Made by a program: the position numbers and the translations under genes | From: Paenibacillus_AQ nitricinens | GTDB taxonomy: Bacteria; Bacillota; Bacilli; Paenibacillales; Paenibacillaceae | NCBI RefSeq assembly: GCF_052056485.1 | Contig: NZ_CP183948.1 | Location: 1,550,001 to 1,614,000 of the forward strand | Reading direction: 5' to 3' | DNA: 64,000 nt | The notes under the pieces: generated by a model | Seen by the model: the letters and a program-made list of their open reading frames with translations, nothing else | Databases searched by the model: none | What the model was told of the DNA's origin: nothing | Part shown: in pieces, positions 25,357 through 33,729 of the stretch | How the letters are laid out: the number at the start of each line of letters is the position of its first letter | Position numbering within the stretch: position 1 is the stretch's first letter

Positions 25357-25989
25357 ATGGAAAGAAAATTGGAAACCTTAGTAATTTCCCGTCTGACAAA
25401 TCAGACGGATGTTTCAGATACAGAAGAAGTCCAGATCATCAAGCAATATCAATGGCTTAAAGGGTATTACCCGGTCGTTACAGCAAGATTAAATTACAGT
25501 CAGGAGGATCTGAAGCTTCAGTTTAAGGTTTACGAAAAGAATCCAATACGAACATATAGAAACATGAATGATCCCGTGTATAAGGATAGCTGCATCGAGT
25601 TCTTTTTTCAGCCTACTCCGGATTCGGACCAACGCTATATGAATTTCGAATTTAATGCGAATGGCACAATTCTCTTGCAGATAGGAGCGGATCGGTATGA
25701 TCGCTTCCCAATCACTATTAATCCGGCACTTTTCCACGTCCTAACCACCACCGATCAAATCAATGATAAAGGAGAAGTGTATTGGGAATTAAGCTTTTCG
25801 ATCTCATGGACTTGGGTACAATCTTATTTTCCAGACTTTCGGGCAGTGCCGGGAAAAAGGATAAGAGGAAACTTTTACAAGTGCGGAGACGATACGACCT
25901 ATCCGCATTTTGGAACATGGAGCAGAGTTCATTCGGACAAACCAGAATTTCATAGAAGCTGTGATTTTGGGATTCTGTACTTAGAGTAA
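25357..25989 (+). CDS. CBM9-like carbohydrate-binding protein
   Basis: The 210-residue beta-rich protein resembles family-9-like carbohydrate-binding domains. The pattern DSCIEFFFQP followed by YMNFEFNANG and, later, WELSFSISW and RGNFYKCGDDT near the end is typical of stand-alone CBM9-like proteins of Paenibacillaceae. There is no signal peptide, so a cytoplasmic role or a lost leader is possible. The start is ATG 25357 with a weak site. It is isolated in the accessory zone between broken genes. Confidence 0.7.
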   Translation: MERKLETLVISRLTNQTDVSDTEEVQIIKQYQWLKGYYPVVTARLNYSQEDLKLQFKVYEKNPIRTYRNMNDPVYKDSCIEFFFQPTPDSDQRYMNFEFNANGTILLQIGADRYDRFPITINPALFHVLTTTDQINDKGEVYWELSFSISWTWVQSYFPDFRAVPGKRIRGNFYKCGDDTTYPHFGTWSRVHSDKPEFHRSCDFGILYLE

Positions 25990-26034
25990 CTGCGAAATGC
26001 AGCGTCAATGAATAACTTCTGAAGCCGTGTGACA

Positions 26035-26340
26035 ACAGTGTCATCCAACAATCCACGTTTGTGCGCGGGGATCGAGTACTCGTGAAAAAGGACAAGACGG
26101 CCAATAAAGATCAATATTACTTATATAATGGTCATGGTGATATGGTAATGAATGTAGACACTAGCGCAAAAACTGTAAATGAATATAGTTATGATGAATG
26201 GGGGAACATCACTGGCCAGATAGAAGGAATCTCCAACTCTTTTAAATACGCAGGTGAAGTGTATGATGCAGAAACGGGATTATATTATCTGCGGGCTAGT
26301 TATTAGGATCCAAGTATGGGTCGGTTGTTCCAAAAGAAAC
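26035..26340 (+). pseudogene. Rhs/YD-repeat protein fragment
   Basis: The frame YLYNGHGDMVMNVDTSAKTV, then EYSYDEWGNITGQ and YAGEVYDAETGLYYLRASY, followed by a stop (26304-26306) where RYYDPSMGRF is expected, and DPSMGRLFQKK, is the Rhs repeat-associated core. The toxin C-terminus and the rest of the protein are missing. It ends close to the next partial sigK copy. Confidence 0.8.
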
Positions 26341-26356
26341 AGTAGGACAGTCACTG

Positions 26357-26465
26357 GAAGGGTTGGACTTGATAATGTTGTAAGATAGTTACGAAGTTAT
26401 GTTTCAAGAATAGAAAAAAGGGCATTTATGAAGCTGTATCTTGAGTTTTATTAGGCGAAGCGTTG
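26357..26465 (+). pseudogene. sigK': Partial sigK copy 3 (last 35 codons)
   Basis: After a degraded GRxGLD stretch (26360-26376) the sequence reads SYVSRIEKRAFMKLYLEFY, stop, AKR, matching the very end of SigK. Only the 3' tail survives; the left part is lost beside the Rhs fragment. A variant of the sigK-copy terminator follows 40 bp on. Confidence 0.8.
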
Positions 26466-26505
26466 CTTAAATTTTATTAGGTAGGTCCGTTAACATTAAA
26501 GTATT

Positions 26506-26552
26506 AAAAGGCGACTTGTCTGCGGACGGGTTGCTTTTATTTTTTTCAATTC
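26506..26552 (+). terminator. Terminator after sigK copy 3
   Basis: AAAAGGCGACTTGTC and GGACGGGTTGCTTTT pair imperfectly, followed by ATTTTTTT. It is related to the terminators at 21842 and 29142. Confidence 0.7.
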
Positions 26553-26690
26553 CTTTCAAAATAGTGTTCAGTTTTGACCGATCTGCTCATGCAAAACATT
26601 GAATAGCATCCATAAAGATAACCGTCAAATCATAGGAAATATGATATAATGACGTCGTTGTTGTATGGTGCATTTTAATATGAAAATAGG

Positions 26691-27338
26691 ATGGACAATA
26701 TGAGAGGATATTTTCATAACGTCGATAAAAAACGATTGATTATTATGGTTATCGGCAATGTATTTCTGGGCATGGGAATCAGTATTTTTAAGCTGTCCGG
26801 CATGGGGAATGATCCCTTCAGCGGTATGGTTATGGCACTTGCAGAAAACACAGGTATGACATTTGCGAATTTTCTGATCTTATTGAATCTGGTATTGTTT
26901 GTAATCGAATTCATAACAGGACGAAAGTTTATTGGCGCCGGGACTTTCGTGAACGCAATTCTTCTAGGTTACATAGCTACTTTCTTTCATAGTACTTGGC
27001 TATCTCTGTTCGGCGAACCTCAATTGATATGGCAGCAGGTGGTCATCGTAGCGATTGGTGTAGTGGTATGCAGTTTTGGGGTATCGCTGTATCAGTCATC
27101 GGAGGTAGGCGTAGCTCCCTACGACAGCCTGTCCCTCATTATGAGGGATAACTTCCCGAAAGTATCTTATTTTTGGCACCGGATGTTTACGGATTCTCTT
27201 TGTGCTTTGGTTTGCTTCCTGGCAGGAGGCATTATAGGCTTAGGAACTCTGGTATCCGCATTGGGTCTGGGACCTATTGTTCATTTTTTTAATGTGAATT
27301 TTACGGAGAAACTTCTGGCAAAAAGGCGTACCAATTAA
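26691..27338 (+). CDS. YczE/YitT-family membrane protein
   Basis: The 215-residue integral membrane protein has five hydrophobic segments. It carries the repeat-like signatures GNVFLGMGISIFKLSGMGNDPFSGM and FGVSLYQSSEVGVAPYDSLSL, characteristic of the YczE/YyaS/YitT family of uncharacterised membrane proteins. ATG 26691 or ATG 26700 could start it; AGGATGG precedes the second. Function is unknown. It converges on the MerR gene through a long palindrome. Confidence 0.8.
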   Translation: MDNMRGYFHNVDKKRLIIMVIGNVFLGMGISIFKLSGMGNDPFSGMVMALAENTGMTFANFLILLNLVLFVIEFITGRKFIGAGTFVNAILLGYIATFFHSTWLSLFGEPQLIWQQVVIVAIGVVVCSFGVSLYQSSEVGVAPYDSLSLIMRDNFPKVSYFWHRMFTDSLCALVCFLAGGIIGLGTLVSALGLGPIVHFFNVNFTEKLLAKRRTN

Positions 27339-27349
27339 AAAGTTTATGA

Positions 27350-27397
27350 ATTACAGTAAAGGCGGGGCAGATCAATCTGCCCCGCCTTTACTGTAAT
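27350..27397. terminator. Bidirectional terminator, 23-bp perfect palindrome
   Basis: ATTACAGTAAAGGCGGGG extended by CAGAT pairs without mismatch around CA with its complement. It separates the YczE-like gene from the converging MerR gene. Confidence 0.85.
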
Positions 27398-27411
27398 TTG
27401 AAGGTCCATTT

Positions 27412-27834
27412 CTAATGAGCAGCGGATGAACTTTTTATTTTATTATTTTTATGAACATCTTCTGTACCGCTATCCAAGGCGGACTTGTAGTAGAAGCATT
27501 TATGTTCTATGACTTCCATCGTTTTTTTTAATTCTTCCATCTGTGCTTCTACGGAAGCTTTCCGCTCCAAGAACATGTCATATCTTTGCTGTAAGGTGGA
27601 ATCTCCCTCTGAGCACCACTCAATGAAATGTTTTATTTCTTTAATTGGCATCCCGGATGACTTCAGGCATTCAATTACTTTTAAAGCGTCCATATCGGAT
27701 TGTTTAAATATACGTTTACCGCCGGAGGTTCTTTCTATAGAAGGGAAAAGTCCTTCCTTGTCATAGTATCGCAGGGTATGTGGTGTCATGTTAAAGGATT
27801 CCGCAACTTCACTTATGGAGTATGTTTTCATCAT
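27412..27834 (-). CDS. MerR-family transcriptional regulator (AdhR/NmlR-like)
   Basis: The 140-residue protein starts with the winged helix-turn-helix of MerR (YSISEVAESFNMTPHTLRYY, then DKEGLFPSIER). A long dimerisation helix at about 78-115 follows, with a short tail containing one Cys (HKCFYY). It is divergent from a zinc alcohol dehydrogenase whose promoter has the 19-bp MerR-type spacer, so it most likely activates that gene in response to aldehydes or electrophiles, as AdhR does in B. subtilis. Confidence 0.88.
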   Translation of the reverse strand: MMKTYSISEVAESFNMTPHTLRYYDKEGLFPSIERTSGGKRIFKQSDMDALKVIECLKSSGMPIKEIKHFIEWCSEGDSTLQQRYDMFLERKASVEAQMEELKKTMEVIEHKCFYYKSALDSGTEDVHKNNKIKSSSAAH

Positions 27835-27866
27835 CTATCTCCAATCTCAAATATATTATTTTATGC

Positions 27867-27897
27867 TTGACTTAGAGTTAACTTTAAGTAATAACAT
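27867..27897 (+). promoter_or_regulatory. MerR-type promoter of the alcohol dehydrogenase gene
   Basis: TTGACT (27867-27872) and TAACAT (27892-27897) are 19 bp apart, too long for unassisted sigma-A. The dyad CTTAGAGTTAACTTTAAG sits in the spacer. This is the hallmark of promoters twisted into activity by MerR-family proteins. Confidence 0.8.
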
Positions 27898-27954
27898 ATG
27901 TTTTGTAAAGCTGAGGTTATAGATTTTAATATTATCTAGAAGAGAGGTTTCACT

Positions 27955-29004
27955 ATGATAAAAGTTAATGCACGCGCTACATTCAGTCAGGAAGGTCCAT
28001 TCAAGCTAACCACAATCGAACGCCGAGATCTGCAGCCGCACGATGTTCTTATTGAGATTAAATACGCTGGCATCTGCCACTCGGATATTCATACTGCCCG
28101 CGGGGAGTGGGGGCCGGTCAACTATCCACTCGTTCCGGGACATGAGATCGCCGGAATTGTCAGCCAGATCGGTTCTGGAGTCACAAAGTACTCAGTAGGC
28201 GACCGGGTAGGAGTAGGTTGTATGGTTGACTCCTGTGGAGAGTGCAGTAATTGCCATAAAGGTGAGGAGCAGTATTGCCTGAGTGGAAATACGGGCACCT
28301 ATGGAGCTATCGACCGGTACGGGCAGTATACGCAAGGCGGATATTCCACCCATATTGTCGTAACCGAGGATTTTGTGGTTCGGATCCCTGACAGTATTCC
28401 GCTTGACGCCGCTGCGCCGCTTCTGTGTGCAGGAATCACCACCTATTCACCACTACGTCATTGGGGAGCTGCTCCTGGCAAAAAAGTAGCTGTGGTGGGT
28501 CTTGGCGGACTTGGACACATGGCTGTGAAGATCGCTCATGCCATGGGGGCAGAGGTTACTGTTTTATCACAGTCATTGAAGAAGAAGGAAGATGGATTGA
28601 AATTAGGGGCGGATCATTATTATGCCACAAGTAATCCGGAGACATTTAAGCAGCTTGCCGGTTCATTCGATCTTATCGTGAATACAGTAAGCGCGCAGAT
28701 TAATATCGATGCCTATCTTTCGCTTCTGGCGCTGGACGGCACATTAGTCAATGTCGGTGCACCCGCTGATCCATTAGCAGTTAACGTGTTTTCGTTGATC
28801 GGCCACCGCCGTTCGTTTGCCGGATCGATGATTGGCGGAATCCGTGAAACGCAGGAAATGCTTGATTTCTGCGCTGAACATAATATTGCATCTGAAATCG
28901 AGGTCATTTCTGCTGACCGGATTGATGAAGCCTGGGAGCGTGTACTTGCTTCAGATGTCCGTTACCGGTTTGTCATCGACATCAGCACGATGGGGAACGA
29001 ATAA
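27955..29004 (+). CDS. adhA: Zinc-type NAD(P)-dependent alcohol dehydrogenase (AdhA/YahK-like)
   Basis: This is a 349-residue medium-chain dehydrogenase. Catalytic zinc ligands are C41 (GICHSD) and H63 in GHE; structural zinc Cys are C94, C97, C100 and C108. The cofactor motif GLGGLGHMAVK is near residue 180. Sequence style matches cinnamyl-alcohol-dehydrogenase-like aldehyde reductases (YahK, B. subtilis AdhA), which detoxify aldehydes with NADPH. It is divergent from and probably controlled by the MerR gene. It is followed by the oldest sigK scrap. Confidence 0.9.
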   Translation: MIKVNARATFSQEGPFKLTTIERRDLQPHDVLIEIKYAGICHSDIHTARGEWGPVNYPLVPGHEIAGIVSQIGSGVTKYSVGDRVGVGCMVDSCGECSNCHKGEEQYCLSGNTGTYGAIDRYGQYTQGGYSTHIVVTEDFVVRIPDSIPLDAAAPLLCAGITTYSPLRHWGAAPGKKVAVVGLGGLGHMAVKIAHAMGAEVTVLSQSLKKKEDGLKLGADHYYATSNPETFKQLAGSFDLIVNTVSAQINIDAYLSLLALDGTLVNVGAPADPLAVNVFSLIGHRRSFAGSMIGGIRETQEMLDFCAEHNIASEIEVISADRIDEAWERVLASDVRYRFVIDISTMGNE

Positions 29005-29049
29005 GGATTTCCTCTTTGTTTAAATCGGTTCGCGTCTAGAACCTCTGAG

Positions 29050-29106
29050 AATTCGATAATACCTGAGAAGATATGGAGGATCTGATCTCCATTGGCACAA
29101 TCGGGA
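29050..29106 (+). pseudogene. sigK': Partial sigK copy 4 (first 19 codons after the core)
   Basis: AATTCGATAATACC, then ATATGGAGGATCTGATCTCC and GGCACAATCGGG, align with the complete gene from 17329 without gaps and with several mismatches. The rest of sigK is deleted, but the downstream terminator persists. It starts at the same position as copy 2 and is the farthest from the complete gene. Confidence 0.8.
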
Positions 29107-29141
29107 AGGACAAAAATGTAGAGATTCTCAACAAAGTATTT

Positions 29142-29177
29142 AAAAAGCAACTTGCCAACAGGGGAGTTGCTTTTTTG
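29142..29177 (+). terminator. Terminator after sigK copy 4
   Basis: AAAAAGCAACT pairs with AGTTGCTTTTTT, loop TGCCAACAGGGG. It is nearly identical to the one after copy 2. Confidence 0.85.
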
Positions 29178-29457
29178 TTAAGATTTTTATAGCTGAAGAG
29201 ATAGAGCCGATACGGATTAGAAAATCGTAAGATATGAAAGACAGGAGCCGCAGCCACTCTTGCTGCAGGATTTCAGCAATGGACGATCTAATAGATATAT
29301 CGCAAAAGAGCCTTGGCACTATAAAGGCTCTTTTTGTGCTAAAGGTTGACATTATAAATAAAAAGAAAGTATGATGTTTTAAATCGTAATAATTACGAAT
29401 AATTGTTAGCCATAATCGAGTTGAGTAAATAATTTGTTAAAGGAGCTTCAATAATTA
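29178..29457. other. Spacer between sigK copy 4 and the AAA ATPase gene
   Basis: It contains a second terminator hairpin, AAAAGAGCC-N-GGCTCTTTTTG (29304-29336), and a decayed stretch with no frame. TTGACA (29345-29350) may be a -35 element for the ATPase gene. Confidence 0.5.
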
Positions 29458-30285
29458 ATGAATAAAAGCAGCACCAATCAACGTCTACCCAGAGCAAAAG
29501 GAATCGATATGGGCACCTATTATACACCCAAAGAATGTGCCAAAAAGGTTAGACATCTCGTTCTGCCCGATATGAATCGAAAGATTGTCGAAGAATTCAT
29601 TACAATTTTAGGAATGAGGAGAATATTTGAAGAGCATCGAGTTCCAATTCCAAATAAAGTGGTTATGTATGGTCCACCGGGCACAGGGAAAACACTTACG
29701 GCATTTTATATGGCTCAAATGCTGGAGCTTCCACTTATCCTAGTTCGACTAGATGCAATTATTCACAGCCATTTGGGTGAGACTGGAAGTAATATCCGAA
29801 AAATATTTGAGTATGCCAAAGCATCTCCTTGTGTTCTTTTCCTGGATGAGTTTGATGCCATTGCAAGAACACGGGAGAGTAATGACGAGGTTAAAGAAAT
29901 GGCTCGTGCGGTGAATACACTGCTGCAATGTCTCGATGATTTTGGTGATAATAGCATTTTTGTAGCAGCGACTAACCTGGAAAATGAACTGGATAGAGCT
30001 ATTTGGAGAAGGTTTGATACAAAAATGATTTATTCTAACCCTGATGAATCAAGTAGGCGTCAATATGTTGAACTGTTAATCAATGATTTTGAAAGAGAAG
30101 CTGGGTTGATGGAGGAGGCCTGCGAGCGTCTTTCCGGTTGCAGTTTTGCTGATATTGAACAAATTGTTCTAAAAGCGAAACGTAAGGCGATCATAGAACA
30201 TTGTCCGCTAAAACGAAAGCATATTGTTCTTTCTTATGAAGAATATTATCCTTCCATAAAAGAACCCAAGCAATTGAATTCTTAA
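29458..30285 (+). CDS. AAA+ ATPase, orphan
   Basis: The 275-residue protein is a single AAA module with Walker A GPPGTGKT at residues 72-79, Walker B LFLDEFDAI with D130 and E131, sensor-1 AATNLE and an Arg-finger region WRRFD, followed by the small helical lid. It resembles the compact AAA ATPases that occur next to subtilisin-like proteases in bacterial conflict-type loci, but no protease is adjacent here. There is no transmembrane segment. It is monocistronic with its own terminator overlapping the stop codon. Its target is unknown. Confidence 0.75.
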   Translation: MNKSSTNQRLPRAKGIDMGTYYTPKECAKKVRHLVLPDMNRKIVEEFITILGMRRIFEEHRVPIPNKVVMYGPPGTGKTLTAFYMAQMLELPLILVRLDAIIHSHLGETGSNIRKIFEYAKASPCVLFLDEFDAIARTRESNDEVKEMARAVNTLLQCLDDFGDNSIFVAATNLENELDRAIWRRFDTKMIYSNPDESSRRQYVELLINDFEREAGLMEEACERLSGCSFADIEQIVLKAKRKAIIEHCPLKRKHIVLSYEEYYPSIKEPKQLNS

Positions 30286-30302
30286 TCGCTTGGGTTCTTT
30301 GC
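30257..30302 (+). terminator. Terminator of the AAA ATPase gene
   Basis: AAAGAACCCAAGC pairs with GCTTGGGTTCTTT; the left arm lies inside the last codons. Confidence 0.8.
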
Positions 30303-30345
30303 TTCATTTTCATGGGTGTTATTTCAGCTCTGAATTATGAATTCA

Positions 30346-31383
30346 TCAACTGATATTAGGTGTAGAGTCTCTTATGATGAGTTTGGTATAAATATGAGAA
30401 ACCTGATAGGGTTGCTTCGGATCATTAATTCGGGAAAGTAGCATTTCGGCTGCTTTGACGCCCATCTCATTACTATAAATATGAACCGTAGTAAGATGGG
30501 GTTCTACAATGCTTGATTCAGGACCGTTATCAAAGCCACAAATGACGATGTCGTTAGGAATGGAAAGCACATTTTTGAGTGACTTCATAAAGGTAACCGC
30601 AATATAATCGTTAGCACACACGAAAGCAGAAGGGAGCTCATTGATTTGACTTAGTCTAGTATCTGCCCACTCTGGACTTGAGAAAAATAGTCGATCGTCA
30701 TCGAGAATGCATTGTGTGAGATCAAGCTGAATCCCGGATTCTATCAGTGCGCGATTAAAGCCCACCCATCTTTCATTAAAACTCCTACAGTGATTATAGT
30801 CCCCGATGAACCCCAGTGATTTGTAACCGCCCTCAATTAACTTTTTGGTAAGTTGGTATGTGCTGTGTTCGTTCTCCATGAGAAGCACATCTGCTTGGAA
30901 TTCAGGGTAACAGACATCTGCAGAGCAGTCGATGAAAATAGTTGGAATACCTAGACTTGTAATCAGCTTACTATATTCCGAATTAAACAACTCAATACAA
31001 ATAATTCCGTCTACATTGGAGACATCAAAATTATTTGGAAGAGACAGGGACTCTTGATCAATATCTCTTATAATGTGCATGGATAAATTATATCCTTCTG
31101 CACTGATTCTTTTTTCCATGCCGCTGATCAGTTTCGATCCAAAGTGGGAAGTGTTAGGTAAGTTTTCTGTTAATAAAGCGATGTTTCCAGAGTTTCTTGA
31201 TAGAGTACTTTCGGAGTCCATAAATGCAAATTGTTTATATTTTAACTCTATCGCTTTCTTTATGACCTTGTTTCTGGTTTCATCAGGTATACCGTTCGTT
31301 CCATTTAACGCTTTGGAAGCTGTATTTCTGGAGATTCCTAAAGCGTCTGCGATGTCTTGTATGGTTACTTTTTCCCGAGCCAT
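30346..31383 (-). CDS. LacI-family transcriptional regulator
   Basis: The 345-residue regulator has the LacI helix-turn-helix VTIQDIADALGISRNTASKA with hinge ALNGTNGIP at the N-terminus, and a periplasmic-binding-like sugar domain from about residue 65. It is divergent from the fructan transport and hydrolysis operon, so it probably represses that operon and is released by a fructose-containing sugar or phosphate. The 400-bp intergenic region repeats TGCACA three times. Confidence 0.88.
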   Translation of the reverse strand: MAREKVTIQDIADALGISRNTASKALNGTNGIPDETRNKVIKKAIELKYKQFAFMDSESTLSRNSGNIALLTENLPNTSHFGSKLISGMEKRISAEGYNLSMHIIRDIDQESLSLPNNFDVSNVDGIICIELFNSEYSKLITSLGIPTIFIDCSADVCYPEFQADVLLMENEHSTYQLTKKLIEGGYKSLGFIGDYNHCRSFNERWVGFNRALIESGIQLDLTQCILDDDRLFFSSPEWADTRLSQINELPSAFVCANDYIAVTFMKSLKNVLSIPNDIVICGFDNGPESSIVEPHLTTVHIYSNEMGVKAAEMLLSRINDPKQPYQVSHIYTKLIIRDSTPNIS

Positions 31384-31499
31384 CTATGTAATTCACCTCT
31401 ATATTCATGTTCTTAATATTCGCCGCAAATACTGTACTATTTGTCGTTATTTCAACTCTCTTTAATGTATATTAGTTTGCCTGAAATAGCAACATGATT

Positions 31500-31700
31500 T
31501 TTACAAATGCACAATTTACTTTACATTATATTTGGTCATAAGTGTGCATTTAATTAGTATGGTTTTTATTTTATTTCGATTTTTGTGAGAATAAAGGTTG
31601 AAATCTTATTTAAATTGGCTGTATTTGTAATTATGTAAAAATATATACGCCATTTATGTACAAAATAATTTGTCATATGCACATAAATATTTTTACAAAA
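31500..31700. promoter_or_regulatory. Possible operator region with repeated TGCACA
   Basis: TGCACA occurs at 31508-31513 and 31678-31683, and inverted as TGTGCA at 31544-31549, each in AT-rich context. They could be LacI-family half-sites, but none is a full palindrome. No cre site was found here. Confidence 0.3.
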
Positions 31701-31704
31701 TGTA

Positions 31705-31733
31705 TTGACGAACGATTAAGTGTTTGGTAAATT
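31705..31733 (+). promoter_or_regulatory. Promoter of the fructan operon
   Basis: TTGACG (31705-31710) and TAAATT (31728-31733) are 17 bp apart, about 80 bp before the first permease gene. Confidence 0.55.
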
Positions 31734-31815
31734 GTAAAAGCAGCAGGACATAAGAGAGATTGAAAGCCCTTACTGCATCAAGATGTAAACATTGATAAGA
31801 ACGGAGGTAAAGGCA

Positions 31816-32769
31816 TTGCATAACCCAATAGAAGCCGAACACGGAATAACGGTGACGAGACATAAGAGTTCCTTCATGGATTATCTAAAGAAGCACTACT
31901 TTCTTTATATTTTGCTCGCACCAGCTGTGATTCTGACCCTTATTTTTAAGTACGGTCCTATGTATGGTGCGATTATCGCCTTTAAAGATTTCAGCCCAAT
32001 CAAAGGAATCATGGGAAGTGAATGGGTAGGTTTGTACAACTTCGAGAAATTCCTTTCTTCCCCCAATTTCGAAGTAATCTTTATGAATACGCTTAAATTA
32101 AGTTTCTTCGGATTAATTCTGAGTTTTCCAATTCCGATCCTGCTTGCCTTGATGTTGAATCAAATTCGCCGTGCAGGCGTCAAAAAGAACATTCAATTGT
32201 TCTTGTATGCACCGAACTTTATTTCTGTTGTTGTCGTGGTCGGGATGTTGTTTATCTTCTTGTCCCCAACGGGACCGATTAACCAGTTTTTCACCTGGCT
32301 TACAGGTGAACCAATTATGTTCATGTCTCGTCCTGAGTATTTCCGTTCGATCTACATTTTATCCGATATTTGGACCGGAGCCGGTTGGGCATCCATTATT
32401 TATGTAGCAGCGCTTGCTAATGTCGATCCTGAGTTACATAATGCAGCCAATCTTGACGGCGCTAATCTTCTACAAAGAATACGCCATATCGATCTGCCAA
32501 CCATTCGTCCAATTATGGCTATTGTATTTATCCTTGCTGCTGGTGGGATTATGTCAATTGGCTTCGAAAAAGCCTACCTCATGCAAACGGCGATGAACTT
32601 GCCAACCTCAGAAATCATTCCGACTTACGTTTATAAAATTGGTTTGCAGTCGGGCGATTATGCCTATTCAGCCGCAGTAGGATTGTTTAACTCTATCATC
32701 AACATCGTCTTGCTCCTCACAGTTAACTTCACCGTGAAGAAACTGAATGAGGGTGAAGGTCTTTACTAA
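31816..32769 (+). CDS. Sugar ABC transporter permease (LplB-like)
   Basis: The 317-residue membrane protein has six transmembrane helices and the permease EAA-like loop HNAANLDGANLLQRIRHIDLP, contacting the ATPase. The start is set at TTG 31816, because GGAGGT (31803-31808) fits; an in-frame TTG at 31792 has no site. It is the first gene of the operon with an LplC-like partner and a binding lipoprotein. As usual for this subfamily the ATPase gene (MsmX type) is not adjacent. Confidence 0.88.
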   Translation: MHNPIEAEHGITVTRHKSSFMDYLKKHYFLYILLAPAVILTLIFKYGPMYGAIIAFKDFSPIKGIMGSEWVGLYNFEKFLSSPNFEVIFMNTLKLSFFGLILSFPIPILLALMLNQIRRAGVKKNIQLFLYAPNFISVVVVVGMLFIFLSPTGPINQFFTWLTGEPIMFMSRPEYFRSIYILSDIWTGAGWASIIYVAALANVDPELHNAANLDGANLLQRIRHIDLPTIRPIMAIVFILAAGGIMSIGFEKAYLMQTAMNLPTSEIIPTYVYKIGLQSGDYAYSAAVGLFNSIINIVLLLTVNFTVKKLNEGEGLY

Positions 32770-32786
32770 GAAAGGAGCAACAAGCT

Positions 32787-33668
32787 ATGCCTATTAAACA
32801 TTCCGGATTAGATCGCTTTATCGTCGTGCTGAACGCGATCTTCCTGACACTGGCCGTACTTATCATCGTACTTCCTTTGATTTATGTAGTGATTGCTTCT
32901 TTTATGGATCCATCTGTGCTGCTCAGTAAAGGATTATCATTCAATCTTTCGGACTGGTCATTAGAAGGGTATAAAAAAATTCTTTCTAATCCGGCCATGA
33001 TCCGAGGTTTTGGAAACTCTGTTTTATACTCTGTTTCATTTGCTATGATTACCGTTCTCGTCTCAATCTGTGCGGGTTACGCACTGTCCGATGAAAGGCT
33101 CAAAGGAAAAGGGTTCTTCATGACCTTGTTTATTATCACCATGTTCTTTGGGGGCGGGCTTATACCTACATATCTGCTCGTTAAGAACCTTGGTCTGCTT
33201 GATACAGTATGGGCGGTGATCATTCCAGGGGCAGTCAATGTTTGGAACATCATTCTCTCTAGAACTTTCTTCAAAGGCGTTCCGAATGAAATGAAGGAAG
33301 CCGCTAATGTAGACGGGGCTTCGGAGATGCGGATTTTCTTCAGTGTCGTATTACCGCTCTCCAAACCGATTGTTTTTGTACTCGCTCTTTATGCATTTGT
33401 TGGCCAGTGGAATTCCTACTTTGACGCTATGATCTATTTAGATAATCCGAATCTTCATCCACTGCAACTCGTGCTACGTTCCATCTTGATCCAGAATCAG
33501 GTAGATCCGGGCATGATCAGCGACCAACTCGCCATGGCGGAAATGAAGCGATTGTCTGAAATCATCAAGTATGCTGCCATTGTTGTTTCCAGTTTGCCAC
33601 TCATTGTTATGTATCCGTTCTTCCAGAAGTACTTTGAAAAAGGTGTTATGGTCGGTTCCCTTAAGTAG
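32787..33668 (+). CDS. Carbohydrate ABC transporter permease (LplC/YtcP-like)
   Basis: The 293-residue protein has six membrane helices and the EAA loop KEAANVDGASEMRIFFSVVLPLS. It ends with VMYPFFQKYFEKGVMVGSLK, the characteristic tail of the LplC/YtcP subfamily. AAAGGAG precedes ATG 32787, 17 bp after the first permease. The two permeases would form the membrane channel for an oligosaccharide, presumably a fructan fragment. Confidence 0.9.
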   Translation: MPIKHSGLDRFIVVLNAIFLTLAVLIIVLPLIYVVIASFMDPSVLLSKGLSFNLSDWSLEGYKKILSNPAMIRGFGNSVLYSVSFAMITVLVSICAGYALSDERLKGKGFFMTLFIITMFFGGGLIPTYLLVKNLGLLDTVWAVIIPGAVNVWNIILSRTFFKGVPNEMKEAANVDGASEMRIFFSVVLPLSKPIVFVLALYAFVGQWNSYFDAMIYLDNPNLHPLQLVLRSILIQNQVDPGMISDQLAMAEMKRLSEIIKYAAIVVSSLPLIVMYPFFQKYFEKGVMVGSLK

Positions 33669-33729
33669 GAAACAGGCTGCACATAGATAAAGATTAATTC
33701 ATTCCTATCTAATTTGGAGGTCATACCCT

